64,000 nt of DNA from Legionella rowbothamii. Its GTDB lineage: Bacteria; Pseudomonadota; Gammaproteobacteria; Legionellales; Legionellaceae. The notes beneath the pieces are model-generated. The model made no database searches and was not told where the DNA came from. It saw only the letters and a program-made list of their open reading frames with translations. The stretch spans positions 1-64,000 of the forward strand of contig NZ_CAAAIM010000008.1 in NCBI RefSeq assembly GCF_900639985.1. Direction: 5' to 3'. Position numbers and translations under genes: made by a program. Shown here one piece after another: positions 26,387 through 35,617 of this stretch; the first letter of the stretch is position 1, and each line of letters begins with the position of its first letter.

Positions 26387-27246
26387 GGTAAATTCGTTAA
26401 AAGTGTTAAAGAGCCCGGCAGCATTTCATAGTATAACGGAGTTTTTACTTTACTCGTTTCACCATCTAAAGAGATGGTAACTTCTTTCTCATGGCGAAAA
26501 TGAATTTCAATAGGATGTTCTGAGTGGTTTCTTTCAAAAAGATTTTTACTACTGAATAAGTGCTTTATCAATTTAAAGATACGAATTTTTCCGTGTTTAA
26601 AATAATAAATACCTAATAATGCTTTTTGGAAACTTTCTCGTTTAATGGCTATCGGAAATTCATAAGAATAGACATTATTACTAATCATCAAAAAAGAAGT
26701 ATGCAAGGAGAGAGTCAAATTTTTACTTTTTAAAGTGAGGTTAAATGATCTGTGTTTTTTGAGACTCTCAATAAAACCAGGAATATAGCTCAACCATTTA
26801 TTGTAATATTTACTGTATTGATCTCGTTTATCTGCAAATTTTGGATAAAAACCAATGGATGAATTATTAATAAAGATTAAGTCATTTACTTTAGCCAGAT
26901 CAATTTTGCTGGTCTGCTGCCTCTTTAGGCTGGCAATCAACTCATCCACACTAAGTGGTAATCCCATTTCTTTGGCAAAGTGATTCAAGGTTCCTAATGG
27001 AAGGACTCCCAATATTATGGGGGTATGAACACAATGATGTGCCGCTGTTCGTATGGTACCATCTCCTCCACCAACTAAAATAGTATTATGTTTTTTAGTA
27101 CATTTTTTTATTATTTCTGACAAATCTTCAGGAGTTGTCTCATAAAGCTCATATGTAATTTCTGCATCGTGCAAACCTTGCAAATAGGCAGTAGCTTCAC
27201 TGTGATTTCGCGCTTTTTTATTGATAATAACGGCAATAGTATTCAT
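26377..27246 (-). CDS. Diacylglycerol/lipid kinase family protein (DAGK catalytic domain)
   Basis: 289 residues from ATG 27246, which has AGAGG about seven bases upstream; a GTG two codons earlier overlaps that site and is less likely. The DAGK signature GGGDGTIR is at about residues 59-66, followed by the nucleotide-binding/substrate region LGVLPLGTLNHFAKEMGLP. The length fits YegS/DgkB/BmrU-like lipid kinases that phosphorylate diacylglycerol, phosphatidylglycerol or sphingoid bases at the membrane face using ATP. Sphingosine kinases share the fold, so a host lipid cannot be excluded. It is the first gene of a two-gene operon with the overlapping metallophosphoesterase. Confidence 0.85.
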   Translation of the reverse strand: MNTIAVIINKKARNHSEATAYLQGLHDAEITYELYETTPEDLSEIIKKCTKKHNTILVGGGDGTIRTAAHHCVHTPIILGVLPLGTLNHFAKEMGLPLSVDELIASLKRQQTSKIDLAKVNDLIFINNSSIGFYPKFADKRDQYSKYYNKWLSYIPGFIESLKKHRSFNLTLKSKNLTLSLHTSFLMISNNVYSYEFPIAIKRESFQKALLGIYYFKHGKIRIFKLIKHLFSSKNLFERNHSEHPIEIHFRHEKEVTISLDGETSKVKTPLYYEMLPGSLTLLTNLPCE

Positions 27247-27409
27247 CTGCACACCTCTTATATGTTTCGAGTTACAGTGACTTAGTGTTAAGTATAGATT
27301 GATAGACCGAATTACAAAAAAATTTGCCGGTAGTTTTCGTTCTTAAATTGCCTCTATGACTTTTCTGGCCCACAATAGGCGAACAAGCCAATTGGACAGG
27401 AGGTTTCTA

Positions 27410-28759
27410 GTGATTACAAAAATGAAGTCTGCGGCGATTGTTTTTGCCCTTTACATCCTCTTTTTTACTGGGGCGATAGCCCAAGAGCGCCCTACTGCTA
27501 CCATTTTTGAAAATGTACGTATCTTTGATGGGAAAACCCCAACCCTTTCTGGACCATCGTATGTTCTCATCCGTGGTAACATCATTGAGCGGATTACGAA
27601 TACCCCTATTCCTGTAAATAATCAAGCCAATACCCGAATCATAGCTGGCGGTGGAAGAGTGCTGATGCCTGGCCTCAGTGACATGCATTGGCATGCTATG
27701 CTTGTTCGCCCAACTCCCAGCCAGATGATATCGAACGACATTGGATACACAACGCTGTTAGCAGGTGCAGAAGCCACCGCAACGCTCATGCGCGGATTTA
27801 CAACGGTAAGGGATATGGGTGGCCCTGTCTTTGCTCTGAAGCATGCCATTGACGAAAATATTATCCCCGGCCCACGAATTTATCCATCAGGCGCGATTAT
27901 CACAGTAACCGGGGGCCACGGAGATTTCCGTGAGCTTTGGGAGTTACCGCGAACTCCTAAGGCAATGAGTCGTGTGGAGCATCTTGGGGGAAGTGTAATT
28001 GCGGACAGCCCGGATGAAGTTAGAAAACGCACACGAGAACAACTCATGCAAGGTGCCTCCCAAATCAAGCTAACTGCGGGTGGAGGAGTCGCCTCTCCTC
28101 TTACTCCTCTTGAGGTCACTACCTTCACTGAAGCTGAATTACGGGCCGCTGTTGAAGCGGCTTCAAGTTGGGGAACCTATGTGGCGACGCACGCCTATAC
28201 GCCAAATGCCATTCAACGTTCTATAATGGCAGGTGTCAACGTGATTGAACACGGCCACCTTATGGATGAAGCAACAGCAAAGCTCATGGCCCAAAAAAAT
28301 ATCTGGTTGAGTACGCAACCATTTATTGACCTTGGCGGAGCAGCGATGCTTACACCACTTCAACAAGAACAGATGCGCCAAATTATCCAGGGAACTAATT
28401 CTATGTATGAATTCGTAAAAAGATTCAAGATTAAAACTGGTTTTGGAACAGATATTCTCTTCTCAAAAGCATTGGCTGAGCGTCAGGGCCAGGGAATTGT
28501 CGATCTCACTCGTTGGTTTACGCCCGCAGAAGCTCTTATTATGGCGACTTCAATCAATGGTGAATTGTTGGCGCTTTCCGGAACCCGCAATCCTTATCCA
28601 GGAAAATTGGGGGTTGTGGAAGAAGGCGCGTTGGCTGACCTTCTCCTCGTCGATGGCAATCCGTTGCAAAATATAAGCCTTGTCGCAGACCCTGGAAACA
28701 AGTTTCTCATTATCATGAAGGATGGAGTCATCTATAAGGACATTATACCTAAAGTTTAA
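27410..28759 (+). CDS. Exported imidazolonepropionase-like amidohydrolase (metal-dependent dipeptidase type)
   Basis: 449 residues from a GTG start at 27410, chosen because AGGAGG (27398-27403) sits six bases before it; the ATG at 27422 is the alternative. A signal peptide follows (hydrophobic, ending TGAIA). The metal site is visible: HWH in SDMHWHA (about 93-95), the carboxylated-Lys position in QIKLTAGGG, His residues in YVATHAY and VIEHGHL, and Asp in TGFGTDIL. This combination is found in the group containing Xaa-Pro/Xaa-Arg dipeptidases rather than in true HutI. The gene is clearly GC-richer than its neighbours (30 of 60 bases in 28021-28080), which suggests recent acquisition. It stands alone. 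Confidence 0.82.
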   Translation: MITKMKSAAIVFALYILFFTGAIAQERPTATIFENVRIFDGKTPTLSGPSYVLIRGNIIERITNTPIPVNNQANTRIIAGGGRVLMPGLSDMHWHAMLVRPTPSQMISNDIGYTTLLAGAEATATLMRGFTTVRDMGGPVFALKHAIDENIIPGPRIYPSGAIITVTGGHGDFRELWELPRTPKAMSRVEHLGGSVIADSPDEVRKRTREQLMQGASQIKLTAGGGVASPLTPLEVTTFTEAELRAAVEAASSWGTYVATHAYTPNAIQRSIMAGVNVIEHGHLMDEATAKLMAQKNIWLSTQPFIDLGGAAMLTPLQQEQMRQIIQGTNSMYEFVKRFKIKTGFGTDILFSKALAERQGQGIVDLTRWFTPAEALIMATSINGELLALSGTRNPYPGKLGVVEEGALADLLLVDGNPLQNISLVADPGNKFLIIMKDGVIYKDIIPKV

Positions 28760-28965
28760 TTTGGCATTATGAATGTTTGCCTTGGATAGGTTATCAAAGC
28801 CCTAGGCTTAATCTTCTTAATGGCATCACGTAAGTTTCTCTTGCCCAATAACCTGTACACTTACCGTGGTTTGACCACTGCATCCGACTTTTGATCTTAT
28901 GTAAAGTTAAATTTGGAATTGAGGTCTATATTTAAGTTAAAAGATGAACTTTTTAAGAGGCATTC

Positions 28966-29358
28966 ATGGATGAAAAAATATTAGAATCACTTCTCAGCGA
29001 AAAAGATCGCATTGAAAGCACTATTTCTGAGGAACTTGCTGAAAAAGATATCCGAGAAATACAAAGCGAAGAATTAGAACTATTAAATAAAATTCTCCAA
29101 CAGTTAAAAAAAGAAGAGTCTATTAATGATCTTGCGTGGGAAAAAAATAATTTATTTTATTCAATTTCTCTACTTAATCATAACATTAGATTTTATCCTA
29201 CATTATTGGGTCTTAGATCTTCTTTAGCTTGGATTGATAAAGCACTTGCTACGAAAGGAGTCCTTACTCCTCGCCAAAAGACAGAAATGGAACAAGTCAC
29301 TATTGATTTATTAGGTGATCATGTTAATACACTAATCCATATTGTTGATGGGGAATAA
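28966..29358 (+). CDS. Small helical hypothetical protein
   Basis: A 130-residue protein not recognised. The first 55 residues are strongly charged and helical (alternating Glu/Lys, leucine-spaced), probably a coiled coil. A more hydrophobic segment follows (LFYSISLLNHNIRFYPTLLG), then a second helical part. No signal peptide and no catalytic motif are visible. AAGAGG six bases before the ATG supports translation. It forms a monocistronic unit between the amidohydrolase and the next effector-like gene. Function unknown. Confidence 0.6.
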   Translation: MDEKILESLLSEKDRIESTISEELAEKDIREIQSEELELLNKILQQLKKEESINDLAWEKNNLFYSISLLNHNIRFYPTLLGLRSSLAWIDKALATKGVLTPRQKTEMEQVTIDLLGDHVNTLIHIVDGE

Positions 29359-29373
29359 TTTTAATTGAGGCCA

Positions 29374-29408
29374 CCGTGGGGTCGGGTATTTTTTTTTATG
29401 CCCCATGG
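29374..29408 (+). terminator. Possible hairpin after the small helical gene
   Basis: CCGTGGGG (29374-29381) can pair with CCCCATGG (29401-29408), including one G-U pair, around a 19-base loop that contains nine T. The T-run inside the loop rather than after the stem makes this an unusual terminator, if it is one. Confidence 0.3.
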
Positions 29409-29435
29409 TTTTGGTGGGGAATATTAACAAATTAG

Positions 29436-29561
29436 ACCATATTTATCTCTAGCTGGTACGGTGGAGCAGTCAGGAGTAACAATATTATTAGGGCTGTCAG
29501 TGTGCGCAGTACCTCTGCCAACGAATGGAATCAACCTCTATCTTCATTTAGCATGAGTTAA
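29436..29561 (+). pseudogene. Possible C-terminal gene remnant
   Basis: An open stretch of 41 codons after an in-frame TAG, without a start codon or ribosome binding site, ending in TAA. It reads SSWYGGAVRSNNIIRAVSV and ends ...EWNQPLSSFSMS, which looks like real protein rather than random sequence. No family was identified. The rest of the 424-base gap between 29359 and 29782 has nothing to name except the hairpin before it and the start region of the next gene. Confidence 0.25.
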
Positions 29562-29782
29562 ATAAATACTGTCGTTCTTAAGTTATAAGGAATCATTGGG
29601 TTGCATTTTGTCTCGAGCAAACAGTAAGATGGGACACCATTCTTACTCGCTCATCCCCTCTTACTCCATTTCTCTCTTCATTCAAAAGAAACAAATTTGA
29701 ACTATTTGAATATTTAATACCCTGAACTTATACTTTATTTATCCATTGAGGAAAATTTACAAGTACTTCCTGGGGATATTGT

Positions 29783-31477
29783 ATGAGCAAAAATAGACAT
29801 ATCTCTTCTGAGACAGAAATAAAACTGCATTTTGAGCATATGGGAAAAGGTAGTGAAAAAAAACCGTTAGTTTTCCAAGTGCAGAATGTACGAATGGATT
29901 TTATTCAGTATTGTATTAACCAAGGTCCACAGCTTAAATCACCTGAAACCGAGTTAAACAATTATCTAAACCGAGCATCACATGCTTCTACGCAAACTTC
30001 GGCAAATCCTCCTTCTGTAGGAGATTTAAATCGTCAAAAATTATCTGCACTTTTTGCTCATCTTTCCGCATTTAATTACCAAATGGAAGGATTGGTTATA
30101 GAGCCTGTTGCTGTAGCTGATCTGATAAAAAAAATGCGCGAAATAAATAATATGAGTGATGATGAGGCCGCTGCATATTTAGATAAGTTGTTAGGTGGAA
30201 AGATTCCTGGACAGCTGGACATGCGCATGGATGAATTTTTATTGTATGTTGGAGGGATGTATCAAGAACAAGGAGTTAATTTTCATTGCTATTTGCGAGA
30301 GAATTTTTTTCAACCGCTGAAACCTGAGGCCGTAAAAACGTCGGGGCCAGCCTTAAACTATTTTATGCCAGATGTGTTTCATCAGCAACACATCAATACC
30401 TGTGAATTATCGAGTGTAATGACCGTATTAAAAAAAGTAGCGACTAATTTTGATCAAATGCAAGAATGGTGTATGGCTAATAATGAAGTGATGCCTGAGA
30501 CTGTCCTCCAATCGCGGGAAAAAATTAATGCCTTGGAGCAGCAGTTTGAGCAATTTTTAAATAATCCTGATGCCTTTAAGGAAAAGGATATAAAAAAACT
30601 TACTCAGGAATATCGTAAAGAACTTGAAAAAATCCAGGTGCATATGGAGCAAGCTTTGGGTAAGGAGATGAACCCTGAGATTGTCCCTTACCTTAAAAAG
30701 CACGCGAATCATACCTTAGCTACTATTCATCATTTTATCACAGCTCGAGTCATGCCTGATGGGTTTGATGTAGAGGATTATAAATTGAAGGACGCTTTAA
30801 AACCACATCAAACTCCTTTTCAAGCTAAAGTGCTAGGGGATCATCTAAATATTATTGTTGAAAAGGATATTGTGAAAAATTTACATAAAGACAATGATAA
30901 TCCTGAAGAGAAAAAAGGGTTTTTAGACAACATAAAGCAGATGTTTCTTTATGGCAAATCACGCGCATTTACTGAGTTTGTTGTCTGTGGTCATGCTCTT
31001 TTAATGGATATTTGTAATAATGGCATTTTAAAAGTTATTGAGCATCGTAATTCAAAAGATGAGTCAACCATTTTATCCAAAAATGGGTTACGTGATATTG
31101 GTATCCAAAGCCCTTCAGGCAACGGTCCTAGTGCGCTCAAAGAAACAGTCGATAGCATTGAGCAGAAGCTCAAAGTTTTATATATGGAACGAGATAATAT
31201 TGTTAAAATTAAAGCAGGGATTCCTAGCGAGTCATCAATGTTTGAAGAAATGAATACATTACTCGCAAAAAAAGATGATGAAATACGAGATCTTCTGGAA
31301 GTAGAAAAGAATGTTAAAGTGAAATATGGTTTAGAAAAACATGTTAGCCCCGAATCCTCATTCAAAAACCATAGAGAGGCATTTAAACAAATGAAAGAGG
31401 AACATCAGATAAAACAACCTAAAAAAGAGGTCGAATTAGAACCTGTTGCGATGACTGCACCGCCCAGTTTAAGCTAG
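29783..31477 (+). CDS. Hypothetical protein, Dot/Icm effector candidate
   Basis: A 564-residue soluble, mostly helical protein without a signal peptide or a recognised domain. Coiled-coil-prone segments lie near 245-300 and 455-515 (for example KETVDSIEQKLKVLYMERDN). The C terminus is short and disordered, with a basic then acidic run (KKEVELEPVAMTAPPSLS), compatible with the glutamate-containing tail seen in many Dot/Icm substrates, although this is weak evidence. GGGGAT about six bases before the ATG supports the start. A single-gene unit; function unknown. Confidence 0.6.
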   Translation: MSKNRHISSETEIKLHFEHMGKGSEKKPLVFQVQNVRMDFIQYCINQGPQLKSPETELNNYLNRASHASTQTSANPPSVGDLNRQKLSALFAHLSAFNYQMEGLVIEPVAVADLIKKMREINNMSDDEAAAYLDKLLGGKIPGQLDMRMDEFLLYVGGMYQEQGVNFHCYLRENFFQPLKPEAVKTSGPALNYFMPDVFHQQHINTCELSSVMTVLKKVATNFDQMQEWCMANNEVMPETVLQSREKINALEQQFEQFLNNPDAFKEKDIKKLTQEYRKELEKIQVHMEQALGKEMNPEIVPYLKKHANHTLATIHHFITARVMPDGFDVEDYKLKDALKPHQTPFQAKVLGDHLNIIVEKDIVKNLHKDNDNPEEKKGFLDNIKQMFLYGKSRAFTEFVVCGHALLMDICNNGILKVIEHRNSKDESTILSKNGLRDIGIQSPSGNGPSALKETVDSIEQKLKVLYMERDNIVKIKAGIPSESSMFEEMNTLLAKKDDEIRDLLEVEKNVKVKYGLEKHVSPESSFKNHREAFKQMKEEHQIKQPKKEVELEPVAMTAPPSLS

Positions 31478-31644
31478 CGCACTCCTAATGCCTTTTCTCC
31501 TCCTCGGATTATAACTTAAGGAGTTTCTATAAGCTCCGTTGTGCTTCATTGGAGTAGCAAGTGGAGAATAAGATGGTTCTGAACTCCATAATGCAGATTA
31601 ATTTAGTGCTAAACTCAATGTAAATTGATTGAAGGAGAAGCAGA

Positions 31645-32439
31645 ATGGATTTGCAACTACAGGGAAAAACCGCGTTGGTCACTGGATCTACTGCGGGTAT
31701 TGGTTTGGCAATTGCTACACGCTTAGCTGAGGAAGGAGCCGTCGTAATTATTAATGGGCGTTCACAAGCGCGTGTGCAACAAGCGATAAAAACTATCAAA
31801 GAACATGCCGCAAACGCAGAATTAATCTCTGCCCCAGCTGATTTATGTAATAAAAAAGAAGTGGAAAATCTTCTTCGTCGAATACCTACTGTAGATATTC
31901 TAGTCAATAACGTAGGTATTTATGAGACCAAACCTTTTACAGAAATTACGGATGAAGAATGGCTGCATTTATTTGATGTTAATGTAATGAGCGGGATTCG
32001 TTTAAGCAGGCATTATATTACTCCAATGTTACAAAATAATTGGGGAAGAATTCTTTTTATGTCTAGCGAATCTGGTTTACAAATTCCAGGAGATATGGTG
32101 CATTATGGAATGAGTAAAACAGCACAGCTCGCCGTTGCGCGCGGTATCGCTGAAACTACTGCTGGAACCAATGTTACTGTAAACTCGGTGCTGCCAGGGC
32201 CAACTAGTAGCGAGGGTGTTAGTGAGTTCGTGGCGAATATGGGAAAACAGCAAAATAAATCTGCAGCACAAATTGAACATGAGTTCTTTGCCCAGGTAAG
32301 ACCTACGTCTTTAATTAAGCGTTTTGCCACTGCGGAAGAGGTAGCTAATATGGTGGTATTTTTATGCAGCCCACTTTCATCGGCTACTAATGGTGCATCA
32401 ATCCGGGTAGATGGTGGCGTCGTTCGTTCTATTGCCTAA
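31645..32439 (+). CDS. Short-chain dehydrogenase/reductase (SDR) family oxidoreductase
   Basis: A 264-residue classical SDR: cofactor loop TGSTAGIG (about 14-21), NNVG in place of NNAG, catalytic Ser in MSSESG, Tyr154 and Lys158 in YGMSK, and a C-terminal NGASIRVDGG. It catalyses NAD(P)(H)-dependent oxidation or reduction of a carbonyl/alcohol; the substrate is not evident. The C-terminal half contains an extended loop (about 200-225) before the last helix, as in some FabG-like enzymes of unknown substrate. GGAG about seven bases upstream of the ATG sets the start. A hairpin after the stop probably ends the transcript. Confidence 0.88.
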   Translation: MDLQLQGKTALVTGSTAGIGLAIATRLAEEGAVVIINGRSQARVQQAIKTIKEHAANAELISAPADLCNKKEVENLLRRIPTVDILVNNVGIYETKPFTEITDEEWLHLFDVNVMSGIRLSRHYITPMLQNNWGRILFMSSESGLQIPGDMVHYGMSKTAQLAVARGIAETTAGTNVTVNSVLPGPTSSEGVSEFVANMGKQQNKSAAQIEHEFFAQVRPTSLIKRFATAEEVANMVVFLCSPLSSATNGASIRVDGGVVRSIA

Positions 32440-32466
32440 AATCAATCATCTCTTTAGATTGTCAAG

Positions 32467-32491
32467 GAAGAATGGGGGCTGCCCATTCTTC
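32467..32491 (+). terminator. Hairpin downstream of the SDR gene
   Basis: GAAGAATGGG (32467-32476) pairs perfectly with CCCATTCTTC (32482-32491) across a 5-base loop, 27 bases after the stop. Only a modest T-rich stretch follows. Confidence 0.6.
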
Positions 32492-32522
32492 AAATACTTC
32501 TTTACTCATTTTGATTTTTAAA

Positions 32523-32633
32523 ATGAATTGCTGGTCATCCTATGAAAAGAGTAATGGTGAACTTGACGTAAATGGTATGGTGCGAGCGATTGTGGACTAT
32601 AAAAAAGAACCGTTTGGAAAGCGGCTTAATTGA
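32523..32633 (+). CDS. Very small open frame or remnant
   Basis: 36 codons from an ATG without a Shine-Dalgarno, reading MNCWSSYEKSNGELDVNGM and ending ...KKEPFGKRLN. The composition looks coding, and the frame is open for some codons upstream of the ATG, which favours a leftover C-terminal piece of a lost gene. The rest of this 338-base gap shows nothing else. Confidence 0.22.
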   Translation: MNCWSSYEKSNGELDVNGMVRAIVDYKKEPFGKRLN

Positions 32634-32778
32634 GAATTAACATTTTGTGGGTTATCCCACCTGCCCCATATATGAAACCATAATGATTGGGGTGACCGCA
32701 TATCTCCAGCCCAAACTGGTAATGAGAATATTAGTGCGATTTGTGCATACTACACACTGGACAAGTATCCTATCCAGT

Positions 32779-33945
32779 TCAAGGAGAATCCGCTATCAAC
32801 TTACTTAAAACATTCCGTCCAAGTTTAATTCTTTCATCACCAACCCCTTTATTTAAAAGAATAACTACACCAACTTTTTCATCTGGAATATAAGCCATGT
32901 AGCTTGACATTCCATAGCCGGAACCAGTCTTATCTATAAATATCCTATTTTTAGAAAACCCATTGTTTTTTATTATTTCTTTTTTACCAAAAGTTGGATT
33001 TCCATCATTATCATAATCAATGAAGTAAGTATCACCCGTAGATTTTCTTAATTCTGCAATAATATGTGCCTGCCAAGCAAGTTGTTCACAAGCTACTTTG
33101 TCTACAAAACAATATCTATTTTCATGGACTACTGGAATGGCCTTAGCGAGATTTATTTCTTTTAAAGAGGAGTAATTGATATGAGCATTCAGATAGTTTG
33201 CCATATCTGAAATGGTGGATTTTAGCGATGCTGCAGCAAACCATGCTTCAATATCTTTGCTATAAGATACAATGTTATTATTTTTATCATGGCCTAAAGC
33301 GATATACTTTTCTTTTTCCATCGGCACGGTTAAATAAGTTGAACTCATATTTAATGGCCTTAAAATTTTATCCTCTAAAATATCTTGATATTTTCTAGAG
33401 TATACATTTTCTAAAACGTAGCCCATTGCCCCTATACCTGCATTCGAATAATAGTACTCGCTTCCAGGAGCTTCTTGCCGCTTGAATTGATTTAAGCGGT
33501 TAACAAGATCTAAATAGGTCTTTGGTCGTGGCGCAAAATCAAATGGGAATGAAGACACGTGCGCAAGTAGCTCCCTTGAGGTAATTTCACCTAAATTTTT
33601 ATCATTATTGAGTCCAGGAAAATACTTATTAAAAGGCACGTCTAATTTCAATTTGTTTTCGACGGACGCGACCGAAACTAACGTTGCTGTAAAGGTTTTT
33701 GTGAATGAAGCAATCGTATAAATTGTATCGTTTGTAGTCGGAATTTTTTTTAATTCATTGGCAAATCCATAATTAAAAATAAGTGTTTCATTTTTATTTA
33801 AGACAGCAATAGACATTCCCTCAACTTGATTTTCCTTCATAAATTTTTGAGCTAAATCATTTATTTTTGTATTTGAAGTCGAAAAAGAATTAATTGGTAT
33901 TAAAATGGCGAAAAAGAAAAACATTAAGCTATTAAGTTGATTCAT
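32779..33945 (-). CDS. Class C beta-lactamase-like serine hydrolase, exported
   Basis: A 388-residue protein with a signal peptide (cleavage near SFS-TSN, about residue 22) and all three class C motifs: SFTK at 80-83, YSN at 166-168 and KTG at 339-341 followed by SGYG. The length matches AmpC enzymes (about 380 residues), and the KTG box is intact, unlike in the AmpH-like protein at 966. It could be a true cephalosporinase or a DD-peptidase; sequence alone does not decide. No AmpR-type LysR regulator is adjacent, so inducible control of the usual kind is not seen. GGAG about ten bases upstream supports the ATG. Confidence 0.82.
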   Translation of the reverse strand: MNQLNSLMFFFFAILIPINSFSTSNTKINDLAQKFMKENQVEGMSIAVLNKNETLIFNYGFANELKKIPTTNDTIYTIASFTKTFTATLVSVASVENKLKLDVPFNKYFPGLNNDKNLGEITSRELLAHVSSFPFDFAPRPKTYLDLVNRLNQFKRQEAPGSEYYYSNAGIGAMGYVLENVYSRKYQDILEDKILRPLNMSSTYLTVPMEKEKYIALGHDKNNNIVSYSKDIEAWFAAASLKSTISDMANYLNAHINYSSLKEINLAKAIPVVHENRYCFVDKVACEQLAWQAHIIAELRKSTGDTYFIDYDNDGNPTFGKKEIIKNNGFSKNRIFIDKTGSGYGMSSYMAYIPDEKVGVVILLNKGVGDERIKLGRNVLSKLIADSP

Positions 33946-34166
33946 AATCCAAATCTCCGGTGAACTGGCGATAAAACACAGCTCCGCAGTTTATATAAGT
34001 GGGCTATTTTATGATGATGTGTCACGGAGTATCAGCGCGATTTTCATATCAGCAAGCCAGCAGTATAGGCAATCGCCCATTTTTTCTCAATAATGCCTAA
34101 AAATAGCGTTTAGGATATACGTTCTAGGATGGCGATGGCTTACTAAAGAACCTTATATTTAAAATC

Positions 34167-34195
34167 TTAAATGGGTGGCTAGTTAATGGTATAAT
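34167..34195 (+). promoter_or_regulatory. Putative promoter of the NDH-2 gene
   Basis: TATAAT at 34190-34195 with a weak -35 (TTAAAT, 34167-34172) at 17-base spacing predicts a 5' untranslated region of about 50 bases. The remainder of the gap 33946-34250 has nothing else recognised. Confidence 0.35.
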
Positions 34196-34250
34196 TTGAC
34201 ATACTCAATTAGAATTAGTGGAAATGAGGGTATTTTAACGGGAGAAGCTT

Positions 34251-35534
34251 TTGTCAAAAAAAATACAACATGTTGTGATAATTGGCTCAGGTTTTGGCGG
34301 ATTAAATGCTGCAAAAATATTGGCGAATCAATCTGGATTTTCAGTCACTATTATTGATAAAACAAACCACCATCTCTTTCAACCATTATTATATCAAGTA
34401 GCTACCGCGGCCTTATCTCCTGGAGATATTGCAGCCCCTATTCGCGAAATATTCCGATCTAGTAAAAACGTCAAAACGTTAATGGCCACCGTGATTGCTA
34501 TAAACAAAAACGATAAGGTCATAACCCTTGATGATCACCAGAACATTTCCTATGACTATCTAATCGTTGCACCAGGATCGCGGCATTCCTATTTTGGACA
34601 AAATCAGTGGGAAAAATTTGCTCCTGGATTAAAAACCTTAAAAGATGCTCTGCGTGTTCGCGAAATGATATTAACTTCATTCGAATTAGCGGAAAATGCT
34701 ACTGATGCATTACTCATTGAACGCTTATTAACGTTCATTGTTATCGGCGCCGGGCCAACAGGAATCGAAATGGCAGGGGCAATAGCTGAAATTGCGCATC
34801 AGAGTTTACAAAGTAACTTCCGATCGATTGATCCTAGTAAGACCAAAGTCTATCTTATTGAGGGTGGCAATCAGGTTCTCAATAGTTACCCTCATAAATT
34901 AGCATTTTATGCACAACGTACTCTTGAAAAAAAGAGGGTAACTGTACTGTTGAATACAAGGGTCACGGAGATTACCGATGAAGGTGTAGCTTTTGGTGAG
35001 CAATTTATTCCGGCACACAACATTATTTGGGCAGCCGGTAACGAGGCGTCTCCCCTATTAAAATCACTTGATGTACCCTGCGATAAATCAGGCCGTGTTA
35101 TTGTTCAGCCCGATTTAAGTCTGTCGACGAATCCTGATGTGTTTGTGATTGGCGATGCAGCCTGCGCCCAAGAAAATAATCAGCCCTTACCCGCTATTGC
35201 ACCAGTTGCCTTGCAACAAGGAAAATTTGTTGGAAATTTAATTAGAAAACAATTCCCCCTGAATAATAGACCGGCTTTTCATTATAAAGATAAAGGCATG
35301 ATGGCAAACATTGGCCGATTCAATGCCCTTGTATTGTCAGGTCCTTTGCAATCCAGCGGTTTTTTCGCATGGCTAGCTTGGTGTTTTGTTCACATTTACT
35401 TCTTAATCGGCTTCAGAACTAAAATATTGGTCTTTATAGACTGGGTCTTCTATTTTTTTAAAGGACAAAGAAATGTGCGCTTAATAGTAAGACCTGCAAA
35501 GGCGAGAAAAAAAGAAAAAAACTCCTATATATGA
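34251..35534 (+). CDS. ndh: Type II NADH dehydrogenase-like NAD(P)/FAD oxidoreductase
   Basis: 427 residues from a TTG start, with GGGAGAA six bases before it (34240-34246), so the rare start is well supported. FAD-binding GSGFGG at residues 12-17, NAD-binding IGAGPTGIEMAG in the middle and the second FAD motif VFVIGDAAC near 302 give the two-Rossmann layout of NDH-2. Aromatic and hydrophobic residues near the C terminus (FFAWLAWCFVHIYFLIGF) would attach it to the inner membrane. It transfers electrons from NADH to quinone without proton pumping. A basic tail follows. Related sulfide:quinone reductases are less likely because the paired active-site cysteines are missing. Confidence 0.88.
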   Translation: MSKKIQHVVIIGSGFGGLNAAKILANQSGFSVTIIDKTNHHLFQPLLYQVATAALSPGDIAAPIREIFRSSKNVKTLMATVIAINKNDKVITLDDHQNISYDYLIVAPGSRHSYFGQNQWEKFAPGLKTLKDALRVREMILTSFELAENATDALLIERLLTFIVIGAGPTGIEMAGAIAEIAHQSLQSNFRSIDPSKTKVYLIEGGNQVLNSYPHKLAFYAQRTLEKKRVTVLLNTRVTEITDEGVAFGEQFIPAHNIIWAAGNEASPLLKSLDVPCDKSGRVIVQPDLSLSTNPDVFVIGDAACAQENNQPLPAIAPVALQQGKFVGNLIRKQFPLNNRPAFHYKDKGMMANIGRFNALVLSGPLQSSGFFAWLAWCFVHIYFLIGFRTKILVFIDWVFYFFKGQRNVRLIVRPAKARKKEKNSYI

Positions 35535-35617
35535 ATGAATAAGTTACTACTCGGTGGGTGCTATGATTGGTGGTTGTAAGCGTATGGGATTATTACTACA
35601 TATGTTTTATTTTCCCC

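Noticed and set aside
32779..33945. Inducible AmpR-AmpC pair
   Set aside because: No LysR-type regulator gene is adjacent on either side, so the usual AmpC induction arrangement is absent.
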